The notes below the pieces were generated by a model. That model did no database searches and was not told the DNA's origin. It was given only the letters and a program-made list of their open reading frames with translations. 64,000 nucleotides of DNA from Maritalea porphyrae (GTDB lineage: Bacteria; Pseudomonadota; Alphaproteobacteria; Rhizobiales; Devosiaceae), in NCBI RefSeq assembly GCF_027213965.1, contig NZ_JAPWGX010000004.1, forward strand, positions 186,001 through 250,000. Direction: 5' to 3'. Numbering within the stretch: the first letter of the stretch is position 1; the number at the start of each line of letters is the position of its first letter. The position numbers were made by a program, and so were the translations under genes. Positions 46,101 through 54,505 of this stretch are shown piece by piece.

Positions 46101-46405
46101 AATATTTCAATGTGCCAGAGTTGCCTGAATATCAAAATCACCCTTTTGCGCTAAAACTTGCGCAATCGGGAAAGGTCTTGCAGGTGCCTGCGGACAAAAC
46201 TGCAACTGATGTTTTGGCCGAAAACGGTATTCATATTGATGTGAAATGTTCGGATGGCATTTGCGGAGTGTGCAAATGCGGTTTGATTTCGGGTGAGGTT
46301 GAACACCGAGACTTTGTTTTGTCGAAAAAGCAAAAAGAGAACTCAATCATTCTTTGTCAGTCGCGTGCAGCGGCACCTGGCGCAGAAATTGAAATTGATT
46401 TGTAA
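43187..46405 (+). CDS. Self-sufficient reductive dehalogenase (RdhA-type with fused NAD(P)H reductase module)
   Basis: 1072 residues. N-terminal degenerate and then complete cobalamin-binding RdhA units (about 130-270 and 400-550). Two 4Fe-4S clusters follow: C560, C563, C566, C570 (CESCNKCARECP) and C596, C609, C612, C616. Then comes an FMN/FAD-NAD(P)H reductase module (about 755-975; RQYSMSGDPAD and GGGIGITPM, TCGPERYM) and a C-terminal 2Fe-2S ferredoxin domain with C1021, C1026, C1029 and C1057. Y453 and K494/K496 are candidate active-site residues. This layout is that of BhbA/RdhANP-type enzymes, which remove halogen from dibromo-hydroxybenzoate-like phenols without a membrane partner. 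No Tat signal, so it is cytoplasmic. The GTG start follows GGGGA. Confidence 0.9.
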   Translation: MKLFSDKNRPVHLGPYPLERLIRREDGAFDYVNTPAFEQLSFDNQKSPQNIVNAMSEAQAMLDAIRDGLINRAVAQVSDDLVERQNHLKAFGYFSDVSMAASCALRPEMILDQPFRNPNIDDLAHKLRTQQTKSLASGVDMIMADLRDAMNAPPKHMHGHKHAFVFLVEQPRDARKDEPGYDWLSGANHHRSALRAMEAAVVIAQYIRLLGHEARAHSHSTSDVDLNHLAVASGLATVENGELFNPYLGTRFSIAAVTTEFEFAHDLPLVPFDVQPKSKTHGIAWQLGAGTAKSAQNIDPYKNRRFVDGAHPFETLKRIDSPTTYIDEDRVPRVPKRTDMFARSLFGDMGPKNQQASRNGQYVRKSAPSMAQRRGLGAFVLLQDGGQEAKASAATNDPHTNAENIKAMSHFLGVDAVGISRCPDWTWYSHDATGEPIVPPHDQAISMVIDQGYETMEGASGDDWIAVSQSMRAYLRFSIFGSIVAKQIRRLGYKAKAHTVMDGEVLQPPLLLLSGLGEVSRIGEVILNPFLGPRLKSGVVTTDMPMAHDKPISFGLQQFCESCNKCARECPSGAITAGPKLMFNGYEIWKSDSQKCTTYRITNEGGAMCGRCMKTCPWNLEGIFAEAPFRWAAMNVPKAAPILAKLDDVVGNGERNLVKKWWWDLELSDDGAYRPTQHKVNERDLQKDLDLKFEDQTLAVYPANLAPHPWPFPFPMDREKGIEAYQAMITADQYKAKLAIGETEGLAHEYKIEGDAPVVRVEITKVEPMSEGVTKYEFSSIIGEDLPEWTAGAHLDIVVAPEFLRQYSMSGDPADRSTYQIGVLREDQGRGGSQLLHRIFTLGRKVFISKPINHFSLEEDAKKTFLMGGGIGITPMIAMAHRLHAIGADFSMHYSCSSRASAGFLDDLSRFEWADRVHLHFSDEGSRADLNAVLGAYEDGCHVYTCGPERYMQSVMEAAERQGFTDDERHIEYFNVPELPEYQNHPFALKLAQSGKVLQVPADKTATDVLAENGIHIDVKCSDGICGVCKCGLISGEVEHRDFVLSKKQKENSIILCQSRAAAPGAEIEIDL

Positions 46406-46456
46406 GCAAGCGCAAAGGTTTCGTTCGGCGTTCAAAAGAACACCACAGGACGGCCC

Positions 46457-46999
46457 TTATTCTGAAAGGAAGCGCACCTTGCCAATGTAAGGCAAATTGC
46501 GGTTGCGCTGCGCGTAATCAATGCCGTAACCAACCACGAATTCATCGGGAATTTCAAAGCCAGTCCATGTGGCTTTGATGTCGACTTCGCGGCGCGAAGG
46601 TTTGTCGAGCAAGGCACACACCTCAAGTCGCTTGGGATTGCGGGACTTTAAAAGGTTGGTCACATGGGTCAGGGTGTACCCTGTGTCAACGATGTCCTCG
46701 ACCACCAAAACGTCGCGACCTTCAATTTCCCCGCGCAGATCTTTTAGAATGCGCACTTCACGAGAGGATTCTGTGCTGTTGCCATAAGAGGATGCTTCAA
46801 GAAAGTCGACTTCAACGGGTAGTTCCAATTCACGCACCAGATCAGAGATGAACACAAAAGAGCCGCGCAGAAGCCCCACAACGATCAATTTGTCGGTATC
46901 AGCAAATTTCTCAGAGATTTCCGCCGCCAAATCTTCAACGCGGGCCGCAATCGATTTGGCCGAAATCATTTGATCGATGACGTAGTTTGAATGGTCCAT
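46457..46999 (-). CDS. hpt: Hypoxanthine phosphoribosyltransferase
   Basis: 180 residues. The PRPP-binding motif is [17 protein letters not shown] (about 110-126); the N-terminal [19 protein letters not shown] and [16 protein letters not shown] flexible loop match the family. It salvages hypoxanthine and guanine to nucleotides. It converges with the dehalogenase gene (51 bp apart) and appears to be a free-standing housekeeping gene. Confidence 0.95.
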   Translation of the reverse strand: MDHSNYVIDQMISAKSIAARVEDLAAEISEKFADTDKLIVVGLLRGSFVFISDLVRELELPVEVDFLEASSYGNSTESSREVRILKDLRGEIEGRDVLVVEDIVDTGYTLTHVTNLLKSRNPKRLEVCALLDKPSRREVDIKATWTGFEIPDEFVVGYGIDYAQRNRNLPYIGKVRFLSE

Positions 47000-47081
47000 G
47001 CATTTTCTCCAACCTGCGAGCTGAACTTAGCAGCAAAAATGTGAATGCCACGAGGGCGCTAAAGGGCAATGTGGCAGTTGC

Positions 47082-48302
47082 TCACAGATCGTTTGTTTGG
47101 GTGAGCCAATTCTTGGCGCCTGCGCCTGCTGCGCGGCCGGTTGCTAAACATGCGGTGATCAAATAGCCGCCGGTGGGGGCTTCCCAATCAATCATTTCCC
47201 CCGCAACGAATACGCCAGGCATCTGCTTGAGCATATAATTTTCGTCAATTTGGTCCCAAGCGACGCCACCCGCGGTTGAAATGGCTTCATCGATTGGTCG
47301 GGTGCGCAAAAGCGGCAATTCTAGCGCTTTAAGGCGCTGCCCCAACTCTTCTGGTGTGGCTTTGTTTGCTTCTGGGTAGAGTTCGCGCACGAGTGCCGCT
47401 TTCACCCCGGTCAATTTTGCGCCCTTGCGCAATCTATTTGAAAGGCTGTGTTTTGGGTTTTGGCGGGCAAGCGCATCGGCGATCTGTTCAGCTGTTTTGC
47501 CCGGCACCAGATCAAGCTGCAATGTGGCTTGATTATTGGTCTCTAGCTGATCGCGCAATTGGGCGGAAAAGGCATAAATCAAGCTGCCTTCGACACCGCT
47601 TTTGCTAATGACAAATTCACCTTTGGTTTTTTTGTCACCCAATGTGATCTCAACTGTTTTAACCGGTGCGCCCGCAAATTTTTCTACTAAAAATTCACTC
47701 CATTGCACGTCAAATCCACAGTTTGCAGGTTGAAGCGGGGCAATGGTGACGTTGTTCTTGGTGAGGTGCTTTTCCCATTCAGCCGTTGAGCCAAGCCGTT
47801 GATAGGATGCACCACCAAGCGCCAAAATCACAGCGTCAGGTTTTATGTTGATTGTGCCGTCCTGCGTTTCGAACATGAGCTGATCACCGTCAAATCCACA
47901 CCATTTGTGGCGGGTTTTCAGCTGCACACCCGCCGCTTCAAGCTCTGCAAGCCAAGCGCGCAATAGCGGAGACGCCTTCATTGCTTTGGGAAAAACGCGA
48001 CCCGAAGAACCTATGAATGTCTCAACACCCAGTTGTGTGGCCCACGCTCGAATGTGATCTGGTGTGAATTGTTCGAGTGCTGTGGAAAGGCGCGCATTTG
48101 CGGCACCGAACCGGGTTTGGAATGTTTCAAATTGCTCAGCATGGGTGATGTTGAGCCCTGATTTTCCGGCCCACAAAAACTTGCGCGCCGGCGTTGGCAT
48201 TGCTTCGTAAATGGTAATGTCGTGCCCGAGCCCCGAGAGGGCTTGGGCCGCTGCCAATCCCGCGGGACCGGCGCCAATGATTGCAATCTGCTTTTTTGTC
48301 AT
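47082..48302 (-). CDS. HI0933/BaiN-like FAD-dependent oxidoreductase (TIGR03862-type flavoprotein)
   Basis: 406 residues from the ATG at 48302, which puts the Rossmann loop IAIIGAGPAGLAAAQAL at residues about 5-21; an ATG 12 codons upstream adds a poor-looking extension. The segment GKSGLNITH is the family's variant of the GGGRCN motif, and the C-terminal GEMIDWEAPTGGYLITACLATGRAAG completes FAD binding. The subtype often carries roles in steroid or unknown oxidations; no substrate can be given. It lies between hpt and an RpiR regulator and may be unrelated to both. Confidence 0.88.
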   Translation of the reverse strand: MTKKQIAIIGAGPAGLAAAQALSGLGHDITIYEAMPTPARKFLWAGKSGLNITHAEQFETFQTRFGAANARLSTALEQFTPDHIRAWATQLGVETFIGSSGRVFPKAMKASPLLRAWLAELEAAGVQLKTRHKWCGFDGDQLMFETQDGTINIKPDAVILALGGASYQRLGSTAEWEKHLTKNNVTIAPLQPANCGFDVQWSEFLVEKFAGAPVKTVEITLGDKKTKGEFVISKSGVEGSLIYAFSAQLRDQLETNNQATLQLDLVPGKTAEQIADALARQNPKHSLSNRLRKGAKLTGVKAALVRELYPEANKATPEELGQRLKALELPLLRTRPIDEAISTAGGVAWDQIDENYMLKQMPGVFVAGEMIDWEAPTGGYLITACLATGRAAGAGAKNWLTQTNDL

Positions 48303-48356
48303 GGGCGTGGTGGTGCCACATACACGCAATGTGCGCAATTGGTGGCTCGGGTTTTC

Positions 48357-49229
48357 TTATGTGAATTTTCTAAAGAAGCGGGTGCGATCAAACATCACTT
48401 CAAGTTCTTCCATACGCTCGCGAGTTTCAGGCCAAGTGCGTTTTTGCACGTCAGCGATGATGGTTTCCACCAACAGCATTGTGGTGACAGAACTATCCCA
48501 CGCCGAAGGCACAACGATTTTTAGACTGAATGTATGATGGGCCAATTTGCTGATCGGCGACAACCATTGATCGGTAAACAGGATGATTTTTGCACCGGCT
48601 TCGGCGGCCATTTCGGCAAGTTTTAGGGTCGAGTTCTCATATCGACGCACGTCGAAAATGACAACCACATCGTCTTTCTTGATGTCCAACAGATAGTGTG
48701 GCCATGCGTTCGAAATTGACTGGATATGGGTAACGTCTTTGCGCAAGACTTGCATGTGAAGGAAGAAGTAATCGGCCATCGCACGGGTGATCCGGCCGCC
48801 AACGATAAACAACGAGCGGTTAGTGTCCGCCATCAGTTCACAGGACTTTTCGAACGTATCGATATCCAGTTGCCCAAGCGAGTGGCGGATATTGTCGATC
48901 ACCGCTTCGGTGAATTTATTGACGATATGTTCGTTCGGCGCCTGATCTGCCCATGTCTCGTGTTTGGCGATCGGGTCAGAAATTGTGGCTTCAACTTCCT
49001 TGCGCAGGGCGGCTTGGAATTCTGGGAATCCTTTAAAACCGATCTTCTGCACCATGCGGGCCACCGTGGGCGTGGAAACGCTTGCGTTTTGGGCAACGGT
49101 CGTGATCGAGCCGAGGCCCGAGACGGGATAATTTTCCATCAATGAATGCGACAATTGCCGCTCGGCGCGGGTGAGGTTGTCAAAATTGCTTTGCAGTAAT
49201 TCCGCAACGGTGCTGGCGTTTTCGGACAA
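48357..49229 (-). CDS. MurR/RpiR-family regulator
   Basis: 290 residues. N-terminal HTH_6 domain (about 1-80; SITTVAQNASVSTPTVARM) and C-terminal SIS domain (about 130-265; SLFIVGGRITRAMADYFFLH) that usually binds a phosphosugar or related ligand. It is divergent from a cluster of amidohydrolase, TRAP transporter, glutamine-synthetase-like and dehydrogenase genes, with a 121-bp shared control region, so it is the probable regulator of that cluster. Confidence 0.92.
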   Translation of the reverse strand: MSENASTVAELLQSNFDNLTRAERQLSHSLMENYPVSGLGSITTVAQNASVSTPTVARMVQKIGFKGFPEFQAALRKEVEATISDPIAKHETWADQAPNEHIVNKFTEAVIDNIRHSLGQLDIDTFEKSCELMADTNRSLFIVGGRITRAMADYFFLHMQVLRKDVTHIQSISNAWPHYLLDIKKDDVVVIFDVRRYENSTLKLAEMAAEAGAKIILFTDQWLSPISKLAHHTFSLKIVVPSAWDSSVTTMLLVETIIADVQKRTWPETRERMEELEVMFDRTRFFRKFT

Positions 49230-49280
49230 TGTTAAGTCTCCAATTTGTCTCGGTTTACCAACAATTTGAGCAAATATGAA

Positions 49281-49331
49281 GAAAAAGTTTCAGAAATGAT
49301 ATTGACAGGCCGATCCATTCTGAAGAAATAT
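49281..49331 (+). promoter_or_regulatory. Promoter and candidate RpiR operator of the gamma-glutamyl cluster
   Basis: TTGACA at 49302-49307 with a GAAATA/AAATAT hexamer (49325-49331) 17-18 bp on forms a reasonable sigma-70-type promoter. Just upstream, GAAA-AAG-TTTC (49281-49291) overlaps TTTC-A-GAAA, nested inverted repeats of the GAAA/TTTC kind seen at RpiR-family sites. The promoter overlaps the ATG at 49330, which supports the later GTG start of the first gene. Confidence 0.6.
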
Positions 49332-49350
49332 GTACAAAACGGGAGGGGTT

Positions 49351-50145
49351 GTGAATATTTCTACAGAACAGTCAAAAATGCAGAGTGAAAAATTCGCCGC
49401 TGTTGAGTTGCTCAACCAAAGCGGCGTTTCGCCTGTTCTGTTGATTTGTGAGCATGCATCAAACTTTATCCCAGCCGAGTATGCCGATCTTGGTCTGACC
49501 GAGGACGTGCAAAAAAGCCATATTGCATGGGACCCAGGTGCGCTTGGGGTGACCCAACATTTGTGCGAGATGCTGAACGCACAAGCTGTTGTGGGACGTG
49601 TGTCGCGATTGGTTTATGATTGTAATCGCCCGCCGCACGCAGTTGATGCGGTGCCTGCACGCAGCGAGATATTTGACGTGCCAGGAAATGCTCACCTGTC
49701 TCCAGAACAGTATCAGCATCGTGTGGATCAATGTTTTGTGCCCTTCACCGAAATGTTGGCCAAGACGATCCGCTGGAGCCAAAAGGCCCGCGTATTGGTG
49801 ACCCTGCACAGTTTTACGCCAATTTATAACGGCGAAAAACGGGATACAGATATTGGCATTTTGCACGACACGGACAGCAGATTGGCTGACGCAATGCTGG
49901 ACGCCGCTGCCAAATTTACAAATTTGAGAATTGAACGGAACAAGCCCTATGGACCTGAAGATGGCGTCACCTATACGCTGAAGGCTCAAGGGATGGAAAA
50001 CGGGCTTCTTAACGTTATGATTGAGGTGCGCAATGATTTAATTGCCACTCCAGAGCAACAAAAAGATATCGCAAAGCTTTTGTGCGACATGCTCAATCAC
50101 TCCCTTGCAACGCTTGATGCAATCAGCAGCGGGGGGGGAAACTAG
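49351..50145 (+). CDS. N-formylglutamate amidohydrolase-family hydrolase
   Basis: 264 residues from a GTG at 49351, directly behind GGGAGGGG; an ATG at 49330 overlaps the predicted promoter. Family marks: VLLICEHASNFIPAEY near the N-terminus, the metal/active-site segment VTLHSFTPIYNG (about 152-164) and GLLNVMIEVRNDLI near the end. The type enzyme releases glutamate from N-formyl-L-glutamate, but the same fold can cut other N-acyl or glutamyl conjugates. First in a six-to-seven gene operon with a glutamine-synthetase-like enzyme. Its stop overlaps the next start by 1 base. In context it may hydrolyse a gamma-glutamyl intermediate. Confidence 0.85.
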   Translation: MNISTEQSKMQSEKFAAVELLNQSGVSPVLLICEHASNFIPAEYADLGLTEDVQKSHIAWDPGALGVTQHLCEMLNAQAVVGRVSRLVYDCNRPPHAVDAVPARSEIFDVPGNAHLSPEQYQHRVDQCFVPFTEMLAKTIRWSQKARVLVTLHSFTPIYNGEKRDTDIGILHDTDSRLADAMLDAAAKFTNLRIERNKPYGPEDGVTYTLKAQGMENGLLNVMIEVRNDLIATPEQQKDIAKLLCDMLNHSLATLDAISSGGGN

Positions 50146-50651
50146 TGCTGTCTTTTATGGGCAAATATGTCCGAATAGTTGATGCGGTCAATTACCGAAT
50201 GGGCCGGATCATGATGTATTTCATTTTTGTGATGGTCGCGATCCTCTTGTGGTCGTCTATTTCCAAAACATTCTTTTTGCCGTCTTTGTGGACGTTGGAA
50301 ATCGCGCAGTTTGCGATGGTCGCTTACTACGTGTTGGGTGGACCATATTCCATGCAGCAAGGCTCACATGTGCGTATGGACCTGTTTTACGGGGCATGGT
50401 CAGACAAAAAGAAAGCGCAGATCGACGCGATCACGGTGCTGTTTTTGATCTTTTATCTCGGGGTCATGTTGTACGGGGCCTATGACAGCACCAGCTACTC
50501 CTTCCAATATGGTGAGCGCAGCCCAACGGCTTGGCGACCTTACTTGTGGCCAATCAAAGTAATCATGTGTTTCGGCATCTTTATGATGCTTTTGCAATCG
50601 ATCTCTGAGTTGTTCAAAGACATTGCCACACTCAAAGGGGTGGACCTGTAA
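50145..50651 (+). CDS. dctQ: TRAP transporter small permease (DctQ)
   Basis: 168 residues, four membrane helices, fitting DctQ. The GTG start overlaps the last base of the preceding stop; an ATG four codons later (50157) is the alternative. It is followed at once by dctM with no gap. TRAP systems are secondary, usually Na+-coupled carriers fed by a binding protein. Confidence 0.9.
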   Translation: MLSFMGKYVRIVDAVNYRMGRIMMYFIFVMVAILLWSSISKTFFLPSLWTLEIAQFAMVAYYVLGGPYSMQQGSHVRMDLFYGAWSDKKKAQIDAITVLFLIFYLGVMLYGAYDSTSYSFQYGERSPTAWRPYLWPIKVIMCFGIFMMLLQSISELFKDIATLKGVDL

Positions 50652-51974
50652 ATGTCTTATGAAATGATCGCACTCTTCATGTTTGCATCGATGATGTTGA
50701 TGATGTTTACCGGACAACGTGTTTTTGCCGCCATTGGCGCGGTCGCGGCTGTCGCTGCCATTTTCCTTTGGGGAACTGGTGGTTCTGATATTCCGTTTTC
50801 ATCCGCCATGAAGCTGATGAAATGGTACCCACTTTTGACGCTGCCCATGTTTATTTTCATGGGCTACATCTTGTCTGAGAGCAAGATCGCGGACGATCTT
50901 TATAAGATGTTTCACGTTTGGATGGGTCCGGTACATGGTGGCTTGGCCATCGGCACTATCGGGTTGATGGTTTTGGTTTCTGCCATGAACGGCTTGTCTG
51001 TTGCTGGCATGGCCATCGGTGCAACGATCGCTCTGCCAGAATTGCTGCGCCGAGGCTACGACAAACGCATGGTCACGGGGGTTATTCAAGCGGGGTCTTC
51101 GCTTGGGATTTTGGTGCCGCCATCAGTGGTGCTTGTGCTGTACGCAATGATCGCGCGCCAACCTGTTGGCCAGCTGTGGCTCGCCGGGGTGTTCCCTGGG
51201 CTTTTGATGGCCGCACTGTTTATTCTTTACATCTATATCCGCTGCAAAATCCAACCTGAACTCGGGCCGGTGTTGCCAAAAGAAGAACGTAATGTGCCAA
51301 CTGGCGAAAAGCTTCGTTTGCTTGGTGCGGGCATTCTGCCACTTACGATTTTTGCAGCCATGATGGTGCCTTTCATCAACGGTTGGACCAGCCTTGTTGA
51401 AAGCTCAGCAATTGGCGCGATGACTGCCTTTGTGGCTGCTGTCCTTAAGGGCCGGATGAACCGCAAAGTGTTCGAAGTCTCTGTGCGCCAAACACTTCTG
51501 ATCTCGTGCATGTTCATGTGGATCATTCTTGCGGCACTTGGTTTTGGAGCCGTGTTTGATGGTTTAGGTGCAGTGCGTGCAATCGACAATCTGTTCACTG
51601 ATCAATTGGGACTGAACCCATGGGTCATCCTGATTTTGATGCAGCTTTCGTTTTTGATCATGGGCACGTTTCTTGATGATACCGCGATGTTGGTCATTGT
51701 GGCCCCGCTCTACGTGCCACTTGTCCACGCGCTTGGTTTTGATCTGATTTGGTATGGCGTTCTTTATACGATTACCACGCAGATTGCTTATATGACGCCG
51801 CCATTTGGCTACAATCTATTCCTGATGCGCGCGATGGCGCCGCCAGAGATCACTCTCAAAGATATTTACGGCTCCATTTTGCCGTTCGTATTGGTGATGC
51901 TCTTTGCGCTGACGCTCATAACCCTATTTCCGCAGATTGCGCTCTGGTTACCCAACACAGTTTACGGAAAATAA
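50652..51974 (+). CDS. dctM: TRAP transporter large permease (DctM)
   Basis: 440 residues, about 12 membrane helices. Typical DctM segments: GLSVAGMAIGATIALPELLRRGYD, QAGSSLGILVPPSVVLVLYAMI and MGTFLDDTAMLVIVAPLYVPL. It begins one base after the dctQ stop and forms the transport channel. Substrate is set by the binding protein encoded next. Confidence 0.95.
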   Translation: MSYEMIALFMFASMMLMMFTGQRVFAAIGAVAAVAAIFLWGTGGSDIPFSSAMKLMKWYPLLTLPMFIFMGYILSESKIADDLYKMFHVWMGPVHGGLAIGTIGLMVLVSAMNGLSVAGMAIGATIALPELLRRGYDKRMVTGVIQAGSSLGILVPPSVVLVLYAMIARQPVGQLWLAGVFPGLLMAALFILYIYIRCKIQPELGPVLPKEERNVPTGEKLRLLGAGILPLTIFAAMMVPFINGWTSLVESSAIGAMTAFVAAVLKGRMNRKVFEVSVRQTLLISCMFMWIILAALGFGAVFDGLGAVRAIDNLFTDQLGLNPWVILILMQLSFLIMGTFLDDTAMLVIVAPLYVPLVHALGFDLIWYGVLYTITTQIAYMTPPFGYNLFLMRAMAPPEITLKDIYGSILPFVLVMLFALTLITLFPQIALWLPNTVYGK

Positions 51975-52031
51975 ATCCACAAAAAGATCCAAGAAAATTG
52001 GGCAAGAAACGCTATACACAAGGAGAAGGAA

Positions 52032-53063
52032 ATGACGACTAGACGTAAGTTTTTGACCGGCGCTGCACTGGCCCCGGCCGCGGTACTTGCCACTCCGGCG
52101 ATTGCCCAATCCAAAATCCGTTGGCGGATGCAAACATATGCGGGCTCAGCGTTGGGCGAGCATGTGATTAAGCCAGCCATCGACAGCTTTAACAAAATTG
52201 CTGGCGATGAAATGGAAATCGAACTGTTCTATGCTGATCAGTTGGTGCCAACTGGCGAGTTGTTCCGTGCCATGCAAAAGGGCACAATTGATGCCGTGCA
52301 GTCAGATGATGATTCAATGGCATCGCCAACCGAGGTAACGGTGTTTGGTGGGTACTTCCCATTCGCAAGCCGCTATTCGCTTGATGTGCCAGTATTGTTC
52401 AACCAATATGGTTTGAATGAAATCTGGGACCGCGAATACTCCAAAGTTGGTGTTAAACATTTGTCTGCTGGTGCATGGGATCCATGTCACTTTGCAACCA
52501 AAGACCCAATTCGTTCCCTTGCCGATCTTAAAGGCAAACGCGTGTTCACATTCCCAACAGCTGGTCGTTTCTTGAGCCAGTTCGGTGTTGTTCCCGTAAC
52601 ACTGCCATGGGAAGACATTGAAGTTGCAGTGCAGACCGGCGAACTCGATGGCATTGCGTGGTCAGGCATTACAGAAGATTACACTGTTGGCTGGGCCGAT
52701 GTGACCAACTACTTCCTCACCAACAATATTTCTGGTGCTTGGGCTGGGTCATTCTTTGCCAATATGGACCGCTACAACGAGCTGCCACCACACCTTAAAG
52801 AGTTGCTTCAGTTCGCTATGGACAGCTCACACTACTACCGTCAGTGGTGGTATTGGGGTGGTGAGGCTTCACTGCGGGTCAATGGACCTAAGATGGAACT
52901 AACTTCAATTCCTGATGAAGAATGGGCAACAGTTGAAAATGCTGCGCATAAATTCTGGGATGAAATCGCTGCGGAATCTGAAACCAAAGCAGAAGTTGTG
53001 AACATCTTCAAAAAGTACAATGCGGACATGCAAAAAGCTGGCCGTCCGTACCGTTACAGCTAA
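52032..53063 (+). CDS. dctP: TRAP transporter substrate-binding protein (DctP family)
   Basis: 343 residues with a Tat signal MTTRRKFLTGAALAPA and cleavage near ATPAIA (about 26). The family's DctP fold is seen in RTMQ-like IRWRMQTYAGSALGEH and FPTAGRFLSQFGVVP, with the substrate-binding arginine region in the middle. The ligand is unknown; on this pathway model it would be an organic amine or amino alcohol rather than a dicarboxylate. Some members of this Tat-exported type bind 2-oxo acids or sulfonates. A terminator-like hairpin separates it from the ligase gene. Confidence 0.92.
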   Translation: MTTRRKFLTGAALAPAAVLATPAIAQSKIRWRMQTYAGSALGEHVIKPAIDSFNKIAGDEMEIELFYADQLVPTGELFRAMQKGTIDAVQSDDDSMASPTEVTVFGGYFPFASRYSLDVPVLFNQYGLNEIWDREYSKVGVKHLSAGAWDPCHFATKDPIRSLADLKGKRVFTFPTAGRFLSQFGVVPVTLPWEDIEVAVQTGELDGIAWSGITEDYTVGWADVTNYFLTNNISGAWAGSFFANMDRYNELPPHLKELLQFAMDSSHYYRQWWYWGGEASLRVNGPKMELTSIPDEEWATVENAAHKFWDEIAAESETKAEVVNIFKKYNADMQKAGRPYRYS

Positions 53064-53071
53064 TATAACTG

Positions 53072-53109
53072 GTCTCGGGATGGCCTTAGGGCTGTTCCGA
53101 GACATTTTT
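53072..53109 (+). terminator. Attenuator-like hairpin between dctP and the ligase gene
   Basis: Stem GTCTCGG (53072-53078) / CCGAGAC (53097-53103) followed by ATTTTT. Partial termination would give more transporter than enzyme mRNA. The loop is 18 nt and carries an inner GGCC/GGCT pairing. Confidence 0.65.
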
Positions 53110-53138
53110 GACAACTGAATTTAAATTGGACGACGTCT

Positions 53139-54503
53139 ATGCCGGGAAATCTCTCTTTTGAAGACCTAAAGAGCCAAGTGCAACGCGGCGAAGTGGACAC
53201 CGTTTTGGTGACCTTCCCCGATATGCAGGGTCGTCTGATGGGTAAACGTTTTCACGCTCAGCATTTTGTGGATAGCGCATGGGAAGAAACCCATTGCTGC
53301 ACCTATTTGCTGGCGACAGATTTAGAAATGTACACGGTTGAAGGGTATGCTTCGACGAGCTGGCAGACTGGTTATGGCGACTATGTAATGAAGCCTGATT
53401 TGACCACGTTGCGGCCTGTGCCTTGGCTTGATGGCACCGTAATGGTTTTATGCGATGTGCTTGACCATAAAACCCACAAGGAAGTGCCCCATTCGCCACG
53501 TGCGATGCTTAAGAAACAAATCGCTCGCCTGACCGAATTGGGTTTTGATGCGATGATGGCCACAGAGCTGGAGTTCTTTTTGTTTGAAAAGAGCTTTGAC
53601 GAAGTGCGAAAATCTGGGTTTCGCGATTTAGATCCGATCAGCGGATACAACGAAGATTATCATATTTTGCAGACCACTAAAGAAGAGGGTGTGATGCGCC
53701 CCTTGCGCAACCATCTTTATGCTGCTGGGATCCCCATTGAAAATTCGAAGGGCGAAGCCGAAGCGGGTCAAGAAGAATTGAATATCCGCTACGCTGCGGC
53801 ATTGGATTGCGCGGACAACCACACGATTGCCAAACATGCGACCAAAGAAATCGCTTGGCAACAAGGGCGGTCTGTAACGTTTTTGCCCAAATGGCATAGG
53901 GATCGTGTCGGCAGCTCATCCCATGTGCACCAATCGCTTTGGAAAGACGGGAAAAACGCATTTTTTGATCCTGACGCTGAATTGGGCATGTCGGAGATGA
54001 TGCGGCATTATATGGCTGGGCTTATCCATTATGCGCCTGATTATACCTATTTCCTTGCGCCATACATCAATAGCTACAAACGTTTCCAAAAAGGCACTTT
54101 TGCGCCAACCAAAACGGTGTGGTCGGTGGATAATCGCACGGCGGGCTTTAGGCTTTGTGGCGATGGCACCAAGGCTGTGCGCGTTGAGTGCCGCATTGGC
54201 GGTTCTGATCTTAATCCACATCTTGCGCTGGCTGTTCAATTGGCCGCAGGCATTAAAGGGTTGGAAGAAAAGCTGGAATTGGCTGCCCCATCAACGGGTG
54301 ACGTTTATGCCGATAAAGACGCCCGTGAGATTCCGCAAACGCTGCGTGATGCTGCGGTGACTCTGGGGAATTCGGATATGCTGAAACAGGCGTTTGGCGA
54401 AGAAGTTGTTGCCCACTATGTCCATGCGGCGAATTGGGAGCAGGAAGAATTTGACCGGGTTGTAACCGATTATGAAATCGCCCGGGGATTTGAAAGAGCT
54501 TAA
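53139..54503 (+). CDS. Glutamine synthetase-family gamma-glutamyl-amine ligase
   Basis: 454 residues. GS fold with the N-terminal beta-grasp part (about 1-105) and catalytic domain. Active-site glutamates lie in MMATELEFFLFE, and in EAEAGQEELNIRYA; HxHQSL-like GSSSHVHQSLWKDG and the NRTAGFRLCGDGTKAVRVECRIGG segment complete the nucleotide and metal sites. It is more like PuuA/GlnA3/GlnA4-type enzymes than ammonium-assimilating GlnA: no adenylylation-site tyrosine segment of GlnA type and a strongly diverged C-terminus. It would join glutamate to an amine with ATP. The ALDH gene starts 2 bp after its stop. Confidence 0.86.
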   Translation: MPGNLSFEDLKSQVQRGEVDTVLVTFPDMQGRLMGKRFHAQHFVDSAWEETHCCTYLLATDLEMYTVEGYASTSWQTGYGDYVMKPDLTTLRPVPWLDGTVMVLCDVLDHKTHKEVPHSPRAMLKKQIARLTELGFDAMMATELEFFLFEKSFDEVRKSGFRDLDPISGYNEDYHILQTTKEEGVMRPLRNHLYAAGIPIENSKGEAEAGQEELNIRYAAALDCADNHTIAKHATKEIAWQQGRSVTFLPKWHRDRVGSSSHVHQSLWKDGKNAFFDPDAELGMSEMMRHYMAGLIHYAPDYTYFLAPYINSYKRFQKGTFAPTKTVWSVDNRTAGFRLCGDGTKAVRVECRIGGSDLNPHLALAVQLAAGIKGLEEKLELAAPSTGDVYADKDAREIPQTLRDAAVTLGNSDMLKQAFGEEVVAHYVHAANWEQEEFDRVVTDYEIARGFERA

Positions 54504-54505
54504 GA

